From the NCBI GenBank assembly GCA_945861065.1, contig CAMASI010000014.1, positions 1-62,903 on the forward strand: DNA of 62,903 nucleotides. Reading direction: 5' to 3'. This stretch comes from Klebsiella pneumoniae. GTDB taxonomy: Bacteria > Myxococcota_A > UBA796 > GCA-2862545. Shown here piece after piece: positions 1 through 8,481 of the stretch. Under the pieces are notes generated by a model. It was not told where the DNA came from and did not search any database. It saw nothing but the letters and a program-made list of their open reading frames with translations. The number at the start of each line of letters is the position of its first letter. Position 1 is the stretch's first letter. Position numbers and translations under genes: made by a program.

Positions 1-139
1 CGAACGAACCGTCCCAATGGACTGCGCGACTGGACGTGGTGTGCGCTTTCAGGTGAAGCGCTCGACTACGCTGCCGCGGCGAATTGTCTAGGTGCCAGGC
101 TAATAGCTAACGGCTAATCGCTAACGGCTGCGCTTGTTT
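1..139. repeat. Left copy of a terminal intergenic repeat
   Basis: Bases 1-107 are identical to 62797-62903. Bases 108-139 are built from short AGCTAACGGCT-like units and end in GCTTGTTT. Their reverse complement resembles the right flank at 62761-62796: both carry AACAAGC and an AGCCGTTnGCGnTTAG block. Joined end to start, the two flanks would enclose a core with inverted ends, about 174 bp in all. This could be a small dispersed element or the closing overlap of a circular assembly. No coding sequence is seen. Confidence 0.85.
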
Positions 140-144
140 AAGGG

Positions 145-1131
145 CTAGAGCTGCTTCCACGTCCCGTCAGGCAGGTCTCTGACCCCGGTCGGCGCCTCCG
201 CCGCCAGCACATAAACGGCTCGACGGTTGGCAGCTTCGTCGGCGCCGTCACCGGTTGGAACCGCCAATACCCGCTCTCCGTAACCCTGGTACCACACCGG
301 TATCTTCAGGCCTTGCGCGCGGAACCACGACGCAATGGACCTAGCGCGGCGTTCGGACAGCCCTTGATTGCCGCCAGCGTCGCCCACCGTGTCCGTGTAC
401 CCGGCAACAAACAACTGGACCTTGATCACAGCGCCGTACAGGGCCACAACACGTTGCAAGTCCGCCCACGTTCGCTGCAGTTTCCCCGCTTCTTCCGCCG
501 TGATTTCGGAGGCGCCGCTGGCAAACACGACATCTTCGTGTGGAATGACGTACGACCACGGCGACAGCTGCAATTCCGCCTTAAAACCAGCGTCATCGCG
601 GGCCAGAACGTCGATGCGCACGACCTCCGCGTCTGTCGTCCACCGAATCGACGGCGTGGCCGGGTCCGACAGGTCGATGTCTGCAGAACCCAACGCTGCG
701 CCCCCCGGACCCACCAGGTGCACGGAGAGTTCTGCAAGGCCGCGATTGGGATGCAAACGCGCCACATGTCCCGCCACATCGACGTCGTCCGGCCGCACCT
801 CAAAACCTAGCTGCCCCAAAATGGACACCGTGAGGTCGAGCGGCATGACCGCAAAATCGCCGTTGCCCCCGTCAATCGTCACGCGACCCGAACAATGTGA
901 CGTGCCCGACACCAGTCCCGAAAACGGAATCGTCACCTCGCCGCCGGCAACAATGGGTCCCTCAAACTGCACCGGAAGACCTCCACATTGCAGGCCCAAC
1001 GACAGCGTTCCCGACATCGGCGACCGAATGGTGATGGACGGAACGCCCGCTCCCTCGACCACAGAGGTGCGCGCCGACCAAGATAGACCCTGCGCCCCAG
1101 CGCTTACGACCCACAGGACCCACACTTGCAT
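145..1131 (-). CDS. OmpA-family outer-membrane or periplasmic protein
   Basis: 328 aa. A short hydrophobic N-terminus (residues 1-14) looks like a signal peptide. Residues 15-190 are beta-rich and unrecognised. Residues 200-310 form an OmpA-like peptidoglycan-binding domain, with GYTDTVG at 244-250, LSERRARSI at 258-266 and NRRAVYV at 301-307. OmpA domains hold the cell envelope to peptidoglycan through diaminopimelate, so an anchoring role is likely; no N-terminal barrel is evident. The ATG is preceded on the minus strand by GAGGTGGAAAC, a usable ribosome site. The start overlaps the TTG of the divergent deiodinase-like gene, so the promoter must lie inside that neighbour. Family call firm, role inferred. 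Confidence 0.85.
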   Translation of the reverse strand: MQVWVLWVVSAGAQGLSWSARTSVVEGAGVPSITIRSPMSGTLSLGLQCGGLPVQFEGPIVAGGEVTIPFSGLVSGTSHCSGRVTIDGGNGDFAVMPLDLTVSILGQLGFEVRPDDVDVAGHVARLHPNRGLAELSVHLVGPGGAALGSADIDLSDPATPSIRWTTDAEVVRIDVLARDDAGFKAELQLSPWSYVIPHEDVVFASGASEITAEEAGKLQRTWADLQRVVALYGAVIKVQLFVAGYTDTVGDAGGNQGLSERRARSIASWFRAQGLKIPVWYQGYGERVLAVPTGDGADEAANRRAVYVLAAEAPTGVRDLPDGTWKQL

Positions 1132-1821
1132 GTTTCCACCTCACTGGCATTGTGGATCGGACTCGTATCGGCGTTGGGCTGCACCGGCCTCGGTAAGGCC
1201 AAAAGTCCGACCAGTCTGCGACCGGCTTCCGACCTCCAAGAGAACTGTTTTGGCTGGCCTCAGCGCGAGTTCACCCCCACAAACCGAGCGAACCGGGGCG
1301 AATTCATCACCGAGGGGCAAGCCGCCGTCGACTTCAGGCTGACAGACGTGAACGGCGCACCCGTTCACCTCGCGAGCCTACTCAAGGAGCGGCCCGTTTT
1401 GCTGGTGCAAGGCAGCTACACGTGCCCAGTGATGCAAGAAAAACTGCCCGGTCTACGGGCGACCGCGCAGCGCTATGACAGCAAGATCCACACGGTCCTC
1501 GTCTACAATATCGAAGCACATCCCAAAGGAGAAGCCAACCCCTACAAGGGGCGACGCTCCGAACACGAGTTCAGCGATCGCGGTCAACCGCGCGACTACC
1601 AGGGCAGGGTCGCGAACGCCAAAGACCTTAAGGCGGGATCCGACGTGACCGTCGCGGTCGACGCCCTCGGCGGGAAACACAACAACCCCGTGTGGTGCAC
1701 CTTCGGCACCTGTCCGTCCTGCGCGTGGTTGATCCGCCAAGACGGCATCGTGCAAGCCATGCACGACTGGTACGATCCTACGTCCATGGATGGATCGATC
1801 GAGGCGCTCCTAAAGCAGTGA
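1126..1821 (+). CDS. Iodothyronine-deiodinase-like thioredoxin-fold lipoprotein (Cys form)
   Basis: 231 aa. The N-terminus is hydrophobic and ends at Cys19 (SALGC), an imperfect lipobox. From about residue 60 it matches the thioredoxin fold of the deiodinase family: GSYTCPVM at 97-104 aligns with the GSxTUPxF active site of animal enzymes, with Cys100 (codon TGC) where selenocysteine sits. YNIEAHP at 127-133 matches the conserved YIEEAH region. Bacterial members are mostly uncharacterised; a thiol redox or peroxidase-like role is possible, and deiodination is not implied. The TTG start has only a weak AGGA 8 bases upstream; TTG at 1150 is an alternative. It is divergent from, and overlaps, the OmpA-type gene. 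Confidence 0.8.
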   Translation: MHVSTSLALWIGLVSALGCTGLGKAKSPTSLRPASDLQENCFGWPQREFTPTNRANRGEFITEGQAAVDFRLTDVNGAPVHLASLLKERPVLLVQGSYTCPVMQEKLPGLRATAQRYDSKIHTVLVYNIEAHPKGEANPYKGRRSEHEFSDRGQPRDYQGRVANAKDLKAGSDVTVAVDALGGKHNNPVWCTFGTCPSCAWLIRQDGIVQAMHDWYDPTSMDGSIEALLKQ

Positions 1822-1870
1822 CGGAATTGCGGGCCCCCGGTGTCGAGTCGGCACCCAACCGGGAGACGCA

Positions 1871-2362
1871 ATGAGACCGTTGATTTTGAGTGCCCTGATC
1901 AGCCAGGGATGTGTCGTGTACCAAAAAGACCGTCCGCGGCTCGTATGCCCCGAGTGCGACGACAGCGGGGACACGGGTGGCGGCGAGTCCGTCACGGTGA
2001 TCACCGACATCGTCCCGCCGGACGAAACCCCCGCCCCTCCCGATGAAGACCCGCTGCCGGTCTACGCCTTTTCGCTGTCCGTCACGGAAGGCACGCAAGG
2101 CGACACGGTGTTGACGACGCTGACGGTCTCCGGCGACCCCCTCGACCTCCGACACGTCAGCTCCATCGACTTTCTGGGAGACGTCACCGTTGCCGATTCC
2201 ATCGTGCGCGGCGACGAAATCATCCTGGCGATCGACATCCCACACGACGCGGAACTGGGCACCGACCCCGTGCTCGTTGACCTGAACGGGACAGGTTGGT
2301 TGGTGGCTTCCGGCTTCACCGTCGTCGAGGCTGCAGAAGGCACGACCGACCCGTGTCCTTAG
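1871..2362 (+). CDS. Hypothetical lipoprotein
   Basis: 163 aa with no recognised domain. The signal peptide ends in SQGC (Cys14). A Pro/Asp/Gly-rich linker follows at about residues 25-62, then an Ig-like, beta-rich segment at about 63-155 with alternating Val/Thr/Asp. The ATG follows GGGAGACGCA, a good ribosome site. It lies 49 bases after the deiodinase-like gene and 53 before the MopE-type protein on the same strand, so co-transcription is plausible. It is probably a surface lipoprotein; the function is unknown. Confidence 0.75.
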   Translation: MRPLILSALISQGCVVYQKDRPRLVCPECDDSGDTGGGESVTVITDIVPPDETPAPPDEDPLPVYAFSLSVTEGTQGDTVLTTLTVSGDPLDLRHVSSIDFLGDVTVADSIVRGDEIILAIDIPHDAELGTDPVLVDLNGTGWLVASGFTVVEAAEGTTDPCP

Positions 2363-2415
2363 GGGACGGCGCGGGCAAGTCGCGCTAAGCTGAGCGTGCT
2401 GTCCGCGAGGGACTC

Positions 2416-4704
2416 ATGCTGTTTTTCGTCGCCCTTTGGCTGTTGGCCTGCGACACCGTGCCCATTGACTGCTCGGAGTCTGAGAAGATCCGGGTGTTCA
2501 CCGACGCCGACCAAGACGGCTTCGGCGTGGAGGGCACGGAAAAGATGGTCTGTGACGTGGTCGACGGCCTGTCCACCAACGACAACGATTGCGATGACGC
2601 CCGCGGCGACGTGAGCCCGGGCGGATTCGAAGAGTGCGACGGCCTCGACAACGATTGCGACGACGACATCGACGAGAACCTGATCGAACTTACCTTCTTC
2701 GAAGACTCGGACCACGACGGGTTCGGAAACCCCGACATCATCGTTCTCGCATGCGCCCCTGGTCCTGGACAAGCGCCCATTGCTGACGATTGCGACGACG
2801 ACGACGAGTTGACGTATCCGTTCGCCGTCGAATTCTGCGACGACAAGGACAACAACTGCGACGGCATCGTAGACGGCCCGACCGAACTTCTCGATGTCGA
2901 AACCACGCCATGGTGGTACCGCGATGCGGACGCCGACGGCTATGGCGACGCAGATTTCGGATTCCAGGGTTGCAACCAGCCCGCGAACAGCGCGGACAAC
3001 CTGGAGGATTGCGACGACCTCGACCCTGACCGCCACCCCGGCGTGGGCGAGACCTGCGACGGGGTAGACAACGACTGCGACGGCTACCAAGACGAGTCAG
3101 ACCCGGACCTCGATCCCGCTGAGATGACGACCTGGTACGCAGATACCGACCTGGACGGCGTCGGAGACCCGAACACAACCGTCTCTGCCTGCACGCAACC
3201 GTGGTTTTACGTGAGCAACAACCTCGATTGCGACGACATGGAGCCGCTGCTCGGCCTCCCAGACGCGTGGTTGCTCGATAACGACGGCGACGGATTCGGT
3301 GCTGGTCCGCCTTCAGTGGATTCCTGCGTCGCCCCGTACCCAGACTACGTCCTGGCAGCCTACGGCGTGGACTGCAACGACGCCAACGTTGCCCAGTACC
3401 CGGGCGGTAACGAAGTGTGCAACTTGATCGATGACGATTGCGACGGCAAGATCGACGACGCAGATCTCGACATCGACCCAGACAATCTGATCGACTGGCA
3501 TACCGACGCGGACCTCGATGGCTTCGGCGACCCATTGAGCATCCTGTCTGCATGCAAGAAACCTGCAGGAACCGTGCTCGACGACACGGACTGCAATGAC
3601 TTGGACAACGACATTCATCCAGATGCGACCGAAGTGTGCAACGGCGCGGACGACGATTGCGATCTGGACATCGATGACGCCGACCTCAGTTTGGACCCGG
3701 ACAGCCAGTCCACCTGGTACGCTGACCTCGATGGCGACGGGTTCGGCGACGACACCTCCGAGTTGCTGGCTTGTGACCAACCCGAGTTCTACACCGACGT
3801 TGCAGGTGACTGCGACGATACGGACGAGTTCCTCGGGCTGGCCACGACTTGGCTTGACGACATTGATGGCGACGGTGTTGGTGCCGGCGCGCCGCCGATC
3901 CCTGGCGCCACTTGCCTGTCGCCGCTTCCAGACCTGGTTCCTGCCACCCTCGGCACCGACTGTGAGCCCGAAGACCCGGAGATTTACCCAGGAGCCGACG
4001 ACCTTTGTGGAGACGAGGTCGACCAGGACTGCGTCGGCGGGGATGAAACCTGCAGGACCTGTCTGGAGATTCTCACCAACGCACCGGCATCCACCAACGG
4101 CACGTTCAGCATCAACCCCGACGGCTTGATCGACCGGGAGGTTTGGTGCGACATGGAAGTGGACGGCGGCGGCTGGACGCTGGTCGCGTCGTCCGTAGGC
4201 TCATTCGATGACTCCGGTGTAGGCTATGCGACCACGTTGCGCACGGCGTCGCCAGGTACAACAATGACCGGTCTATGGAAAGACCTTCGGGCAATCGTCA
4301 CCGGTAACTCCGACATCCGGTTCGCCTGCAAAGACGACAACCTGGACTTGGCGATGCGGGTAGATCTGTCCTTCTACGACGTGCCCTGGTACTCGGAGAT
4401 CACGCTCGGCAACGACGCGTCCAGCTGTTTCAACGAGGCAGACGGCGCGGGCTTTGTCATTCCGGAACCCTCGCGTCGGAACAACAAAACAGGCGTCGTC
4501 CTCGCGCTCGGCGACGACTACGGCGCCGGGTTTCTCGAAGGCGAAGACACGTGCCTCGATGCGTCTGACTTCACCGTCGACTTCGACGACCGCGGCATGG
4601 ACGGAAACCCAAGCGACGGCACGGACTGGGGCGAAGCGAACGGCACCAAAAAGTGCGGCACCAGCGGCAACGGCGACGCGTTCTTGGTCTTCGTCCGCGA
4701 ATAG
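2416..4704 (+). CDS. MopE-type metal-binding repeat lipoprotein with fibrinogen-like C-terminus
   Basis: 762 aa. The lipobox is LLAC (Cys12). Residues about 30-540 hold successive Asp/Cys repeats of the MopE family (DCDD, then PG, then CDGxDNDCDG, then DE). These are associated with calcium or copper binding in surface proteins. From about residue 545 to the end lies a fibrinogen C-terminal-like domain, recognised by VWCDMEVDGGGWTLVAS. That combination suggests a surface adhesin or matrix protein whose stalk is stabilised by divalent metal. It converges on the Cys-repeat lipoprotein at 4713 with only 8 bases between stops. Domain calls are firm; the ligand is unknown. Confidence 0.85.
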   Translation: MLFFVALWLLACDTVPIDCSESEKIRVFTDADQDGFGVEGTEKMVCDVVDGLSTNDNDCDDARGDVSPGGFEECDGLDNDCDDDIDENLIELTFFEDSDHDGFGNPDIIVLACAPGPGQAPIADDCDDDDELTYPFAVEFCDDKDNNCDGIVDGPTELLDVETTPWWYRDADADGYGDADFGFQGCNQPANSADNLEDCDDLDPDRHPGVGETCDGVDNDCDGYQDESDPDLDPAEMTTWYADTDLDGVGDPNTTVSACTQPWFYVSNNLDCDDMEPLLGLPDAWLLDNDGDGFGAGPPSVDSCVAPYPDYVLAAYGVDCNDANVAQYPGGNEVCNLIDDDCDGKIDDADLDIDPDNLIDWHTDADLDGFGDPLSILSACKKPAGTVLDDTDCNDLDNDIHPDATEVCNGADDDCDLDIDDADLSLDPDSQSTWYADLDGDGFGDDTSELLACDQPEFYTDVAGDCDDTDEFLGLATTWLDDIDGDGVGAGAPPIPGATCLSPLPDLVPATLGTDCEPEDPEIYPGADDLCGDEVDQDCVGGDETCRTCLEILTNAPASTNGTFSINPDGLIDREVWCDMEVDGGGWTLVASSVGSFDDSGVGYATTLRTASPGTTMTGLWKDLRAIVTGNSDIRFACKDDNLDLAMRVDLSFYDVPWYSEITLGNDASSCFNEADGAGFVIPEPSRRNNKTGVVLALGDDYGAGFLEGEDTCLDASDFTVDFDDRGMDGNPSDGTDWGEANGTKKCGTSGNGDAFLVFVRE

Positions 4705-4712
4705 CTTGACGC

Positions 4713-5684
4713 CTACTCGCCGCACTCCCCCGCACACTCCGGGTCATTACAGTCGATGATGCCGTCCGCGTCGTCGTCGATGCTGTTGAAACAGTCTTCG
4801 TCACATTCGCCCGCACATTCGGCGTCCTGACAGTCGATGTTGACGTCGGCGTCGTCGTCTACGCCGTTGTCGCAGATCTCATCACAAGCGCCAGCACATT
4901 CGGCGTCGAAGCAATCGGCGTCCAGGTCGGCGTCGTCGTCGATGCCATTGAAACAATCCTCGTCGCAGGACCCACTGCATTCGCGGTCATCGCAATCGAC
5001 CAAGCCGTCCGCGTCGTCATCGACACCGTTGAAGCAGGCTTCTACACACTCCCAGGCACACTCCCCATCCACGCAGTCCACAAGACCGTCGGCGTCGTCG
5101 TCCATGCCGTTGGTGCAGTCCTCCGGGCATTCTGCCGCACAGCCTGGGTCGTCGCAGTCCAACAGCCCGTCGCCGTCGTCATCCAGCCCGTTCTCGCACG
5201 ATTCGGGGCATGCATCGGCGCACTCGGCATCGTCACAATCGACGTCCTCATCGAGATCGTCGTCCACGCCGTTCGCACAATCTTCGGCACACGTCCCCGA
5301 ACACTCGGGATCGAGGCAATCCACCAGTTCGTCCGCGTCATCGTCCACGCCGTTGTCGCACAGCTCGTCGCAGTCACCAGCACATTCCGGATCCATACAG
5401 TCGACCAGTTCGTCGGCGTCGTCGTCGCTACTGTTGGCACACGATTCGTCACAGGTCGCTGAACAGTTCGAGTCCTGGCAGTCGAGGTGTCCGTCTCCGT
5501 CGTTGTCTCGACCGTCATCGCAGGCTTCGGGGCATCGGCCATCACAGTCCGAATCGAAGCAGTCCACGAGGTCGTCGCCATCGTCGTCTGCGCCATTCCC
5601 GCACCATTCGACGATCCATGCCGATTCGGCTTCCGGAAGGTCGTTGCACGAGCCCAACAAGAACAAAAGGCCAACAACGCGCAC
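4713..5684 (-). CDS. Lipoprotein with eleven 27-residue Cys/Asp repeats
   Basis: 323 aa from GTG at 5684. That start is preceded by TTGGGAGATCCT and gives a compact signal peptide (MRVVGLLFLLGSC, lipid Cys13). A GTG six codons upstream (5702) has no better site. Almost the whole mature protein is eleven tandem repeats, ten of 27 residues and a first of 26. Each has four Cys spaced around NGxDDDxDGxxDC and ExAGxC-like blocks. The regular Cys and Asp suggest calcium-binding, disulfide-stapled modules. No catalytic domain is present, so it may be a stalk or a metal-binding coat protein. It lies 17 bases downstream of the molybdopterin oxidoreductase, probably in the same transcript. Confidence 0.8.
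   Translation of the reverse strand: MRVVGLLFLLGSCNDLPEAESAWIVEWCGNGADDDGDDLVDCFDSDCDGRCPEACDDGRDNDGDGHLDCQDSNCSATCDESCANSSDDDADELVDCMDPECAGDCDELCDNGVDDDADELVDCLDPECSGTCAEDCANGVDDDLDEDVDCDDAECADACPESCENGLDDDGDGLLDCDDPGCAAECPEDCTNGMDDDADGLVDCVDGECAWECVEACFNGVDDDADGLVDCDDRECSGSCDEDCFNGIDDDADLDADCFDAECAGACDEICDNGVDDDADVNIDCQDAECAGECDEDCFNSIDDDADGIIDCNDPECAGECGE
4722..5609 (-). repeat. Eleven tandem 81-bp coding repeats
   Basis: Ten units of 81 bp and a first unit of 78 bp, all in frame within the Cys/Asp-repeat lipoprotein. Asp codons are mostly GAC, giving GTCGTC runs on the plus strand. Divergence between units is enough that each is individually recognisable, yet the unit length is strictly kept. 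Confidence 0.85.
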
Positions 5685-5701
5685 AGGATCTCCCAAAAAC
5701 A

Positions 5702-7666
5702 CTATACCAGTGAATGCTCAGAAGGCGAGCGTCTGACGTCGACGCGGGTGTCGTTGTAGCAGGCACCACCCCCTCGGGCGTCTACATGGTCGGGCACCAG
5801 CGCTACCGAAGAGGCAGTATTCTTCGAGGCCCGCCGCCACAGCCCCTTGGGCATCTCGCACACGCCCGGCCTGAGATCGTCCGACGACTCCCAGGGCAGG
5901 ACGACCTCGCCACGACCGTTGAAAACCGTGACGAGTTCACCGTGACGCAACCCCCGAGACGACGCATCTGACGGCGACACCCGTAGGACCGCCACGACGT
6001 CGTTCATCATCATGCTGTTGATTCCACGGCGATCCGCAGGGGACAACATTGTGAGTGGCAGGTGGCCGTCCTCGGGGACCTCGCGGAAGACCGGCGGCAT
6101 CGGATCGGCGAGGCGCATGGGAGCGCTCGGAGGCCACACCTGCCGCGCCGGAGGAACCGCCACCGACCGGTCCGCCCGAAGGCGCTCCCACAACGAGGCG
6201 TCCGCGCCTGGCACCGTCCCAGCGATTGCCGAACCCCAAGCAGCTGCGTCCCAGGCAAAGGGCGCCTCGTCGCCAAAACCAAAGCGGCCGGCAAGTTCAC
6301 GGAACACGTCCAAATTGGATCTGGATTCGCCGAAGGGCGCCACCACTGGCTCCGCCCAACGCAAAATGTAGCCTGCATACGACCTTGTCAGGTCGGCGTG
6401 TTCGAGAAACGTCGTAGCGGGTAAAACCAAGTCGGCTTCTGCCGCCGTGTCCGTAAAGAAGGCGTCGTGTACGACGGTGAACAGGTCGTCTCGGGCAAGG
6501 CCGCGCCGAACGGCGTCCTGATCCGGAACCGTAGCAACGGGATTGCAGTTGTACACGTAGAGCAAACGAATCGGGGGGTCCGACGCCTCAGACAAGATGC
6601 GGCCGAGTTGGGTCATGTTGAACGTTCGCCGTCCCGAAGGCTTTGGACGAATGCTCCCCAGCGCCATCCCGTACCCAGCCGAAGTCGAGAGCGCCCACCC
6701 TCCACCTTGCGGTCCCATTTTTCCAAATACGGCCGGAAGAGAGAGAATGGCGCGGACGGCATCCGTGCCATTTCGGTTGCGCTCAATGCCCCAGCCGGCG
6801 CGCAACAGGGCTGGAGAACGAGAGGCGTACCCTAGGGCCAATGCGCGCAGCGCTCCGACATCCACGCCCGCGACCCTGGCAGCCGCTTCGGGCGACCAGC
6901 GCTGTACCGCCGAGAACCAGGCGTCGAAACCGTCACTGTGGGCGCGCAAACCCTGCTCGTCGGCCAATCCCTCCTGAAATGCGACATGGGCCAAGGCGAG
7001 CGCGACCACGACGTCGGTGCCTGGAAGAACCTGCAGGTGAAGGTCGGCCTTCCGCGCCAACGGTGTTCGCCGAGGATCGACGACGCCGAGCCAACCACCA
7101 CGCTCGATCAGCGCCGTCACACGGGGGACGAGGTGGATCCCACTCGCGGACGGGTTGTTCCCCCACAACAACAATCCGTCGCAATCGTCGATCGATGCCG
7201 GATCCGCAGAGGGGGTCGTGCCCCACACGGCGGCGGCCCCGGCGGACGTGTTCGCTGCACAAAGGGTGCGTTCGATATCTGATGCCGCGATTCGGTCGAA
7301 GAACCAGGCATCCACGCTGTTGCCGGTGAGCATCCCATTGGAGCCCCCGTACCAATAGGGCAATACCGCAGCGGGTGTCGCGCTCTCCGCCCGAATTCGC
7401 CGCTCCACCTCATCGAGCGCTTCGGACCAGCTGATCTCTACAAAGGAACTACGACCGACCCCACGGGGCCCAATCCGACGCAAGGGTCGGGCGATTCGAT
7501 CCGGCCCCACTGCCAGCGACGGGAACCGCCGCACTTTCGCGCAAATGTAGCTCCCAGGTTCTTCCGGGTCGCTGTCCAGCTTCACGACTTGCCCGTTCAC
7601 GATGGACGCAGACAACCCACACCTGTCCGGGCAGTCGAGCGGACACACGCTTCGAACCACGTTCAC
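5702..7666 (-). CDS. Molybdopterin-dependent oxidoreductase (BisC/FdhF-type)
   Basis: 654 aa from GTG at 7666, which shares GTGA with the stop of the upstream lipoprotein; a 38-codon in-frame extension into that gene is rejected. Residues 8-16 read CPLDCPDRC, and YICAK follows about 26 residues later. Together these are the 4Fe-4S motif of the molybdopterin oxidoreductase family. The central molybdopterin domains follow. The C-terminal dinucleotide-binding part includes LSPADRRGINSMMMND and KGLWRR. There is no Tat signal, so the enzyme should be cytoplasmic. The substrate cannot be told. A MobA-like protein and a ferredoxin-NrfD fusion sit near 56 kb, not adjacent. Confidence 0.87.
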   Translation of the reverse strand: MNVVRSVCPLDCPDRCGLSASIVNGQVVKLDSDPEEPGSYICAKVRRFPSLAVGPDRIARPLRRIGPRGVGRSSFVEISWSEALDEVERRIRAESATPAAVLPYWYGGSNGMLTGNSVDAWFFDRIAASDIERTLCAANTSAGAAAVWGTTPSADPASIDDCDGLLLWGNNPSASGIHLVPRVTALIERGGWLGVVDPRRTPLARKADLHLQVLPGTDVVVALALAHVAFQEGLADEQGLRAHSDGFDAWFSAVQRWSPEAAARVAGVDVGALRALALGYASRSPALLRAGWGIERNRNGTDAVRAILSLPAVFGKMGPQGGGWALSTSAGYGMALGSIRPKPSGRRTFNMTQLGRILSEASDPPIRLLYVYNCNPVATVPDQDAVRRGLARDDLFTVVHDAFFTDTAAEADLVLPATTFLEHADLTRSYAGYILRWAEPVVAPFGESRSNLDVFRELAGRFGFGDEAPFAWDAAAWGSAIAGTVPGADASLWERLRADRSVAVPPARQVWPPSAPMRLADPMPPVFREVPEDGHLPLTMLSPADRRGINSMMMNDVVAVLRVSPSDASSRGLRHGELVTVFNGRGEVVLPWESSDDLRPGVCEMPKGLWRRASKNTASSVALVPDHVDARGGGACYNDTRVDVRRSPSEHSLV

Positions 7667-8439
7667 CGACGTTCCGCGAGGAACTCGTCTGTTGATTGGA
7701 ACACGTTGTGGATTCCCGCCGCCAGTTGCGACACCAACAGGTCGTCGCCGAGTGCCACCACCGAAGTCAACTCGGACCACGAGGCGGTGAACCGGAGCGT
7801 TTCGCCGCTACCGCCCAGCCAAACGTCCAGAGAAAATGCCAGCTCGACGCAGCTGCCACCACCGTCGTTGCAACCCCGCTCCGGAATCCACGACCGGGCC
7901 ATGACATCGTCACCGTCCTCGCCTTCGGTCCACTTGAAGTCTTTGTCCAGCTCATAAGGAATGTGGATTCCAAGCGCTTTGGTTTCGATGTCATTGACGG
8001 TTCGGATCAAGCCGATCCCGTCCTCAAAGTCCGCTTCGTTGCCGGCCACGATGGTCCGGTCGTAGTGCTCGAACTGCGATGGGTTGGAGAAGGTCTGGTC
8101 GACGCGGTTGAATTCCGCCACATGATCCAACACAACAAAAGGGCTTCTCGCTGCAGCCGCTGCGCCGATCAATCCGTCAAAGGCGCGATCTTGATGAGGC
8201 AAGTCCGCGACGTCGGCCTTCGTTAGCGGGTCCAACACCCAACCGGCCACCGCGTCCTCGCTGTCGACGTTCGCCCGAATAAAGGCGCCAAGGTTCGTCG
8301 TTGCCGACACCATCAACTCGTCGTCTTCCCAGTTGAGGATCATGTACCGAACAAGATCCACCATCTCTGTGGGCGCGGGCTCGCGCTTCTTCGCGCAGCC
8401 GACGGCCAGGATCCCGAGCCCGATCAGCAAAGCGCGCAA
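7663..8439 (-). CDS. Hypothetical lipoprotein
   Basis: 258 aa. The TTG start follows TAGGGGGTTCGC, a strong ribosome site. The signal peptide ends LAVGC (Cys15). The mature part has no domain I recognise. It is acidic, with two later Cys (about residues 187 and 195) flanking a Gly-rich loop, and ends in a helix-prone region. Its stop overlaps the GTG of the molybdopterin oxidoreductase (GTGA), so the two are translationally coupled, but a lipoprotein and a cytoplasmic molybdoenzyme need not act together. Confidence 0.7.
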   Translation of the reverse strand: MRALLIGLGILAVGCAKKREPAPTEMVDLVRYMILNWEDDELMVSATTNLGAFIRANVDSEDAVAGWVLDPLTKADVADLPHQDRAFDGLIGAAAAARSPFVVLDHVAEFNRVDQTFSNPSQFEHYDRTIVAGNEADFEDGIGLIRTVNDIETKALGIHIPYELDKDFKWTEGEDGDDVMARSWIPERGCNDGGGSCVELAFSLDVWLGGSGETLRFTASWSELTSVVALGDDLLVSQLAAGIHNVFQSTDEFLAERR

Positions 8440-8481
8440 GCGAACCCCCTACCGCGCTCTATCCGGCGTAGCGGGCGTTGT

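Noticed and set aside
2738-3553. Long Arg-rich frame on the minus strand
   Set aside because: Antisense shadow of the GAC-rich MopE-type gene; no ribosome site, no domain.
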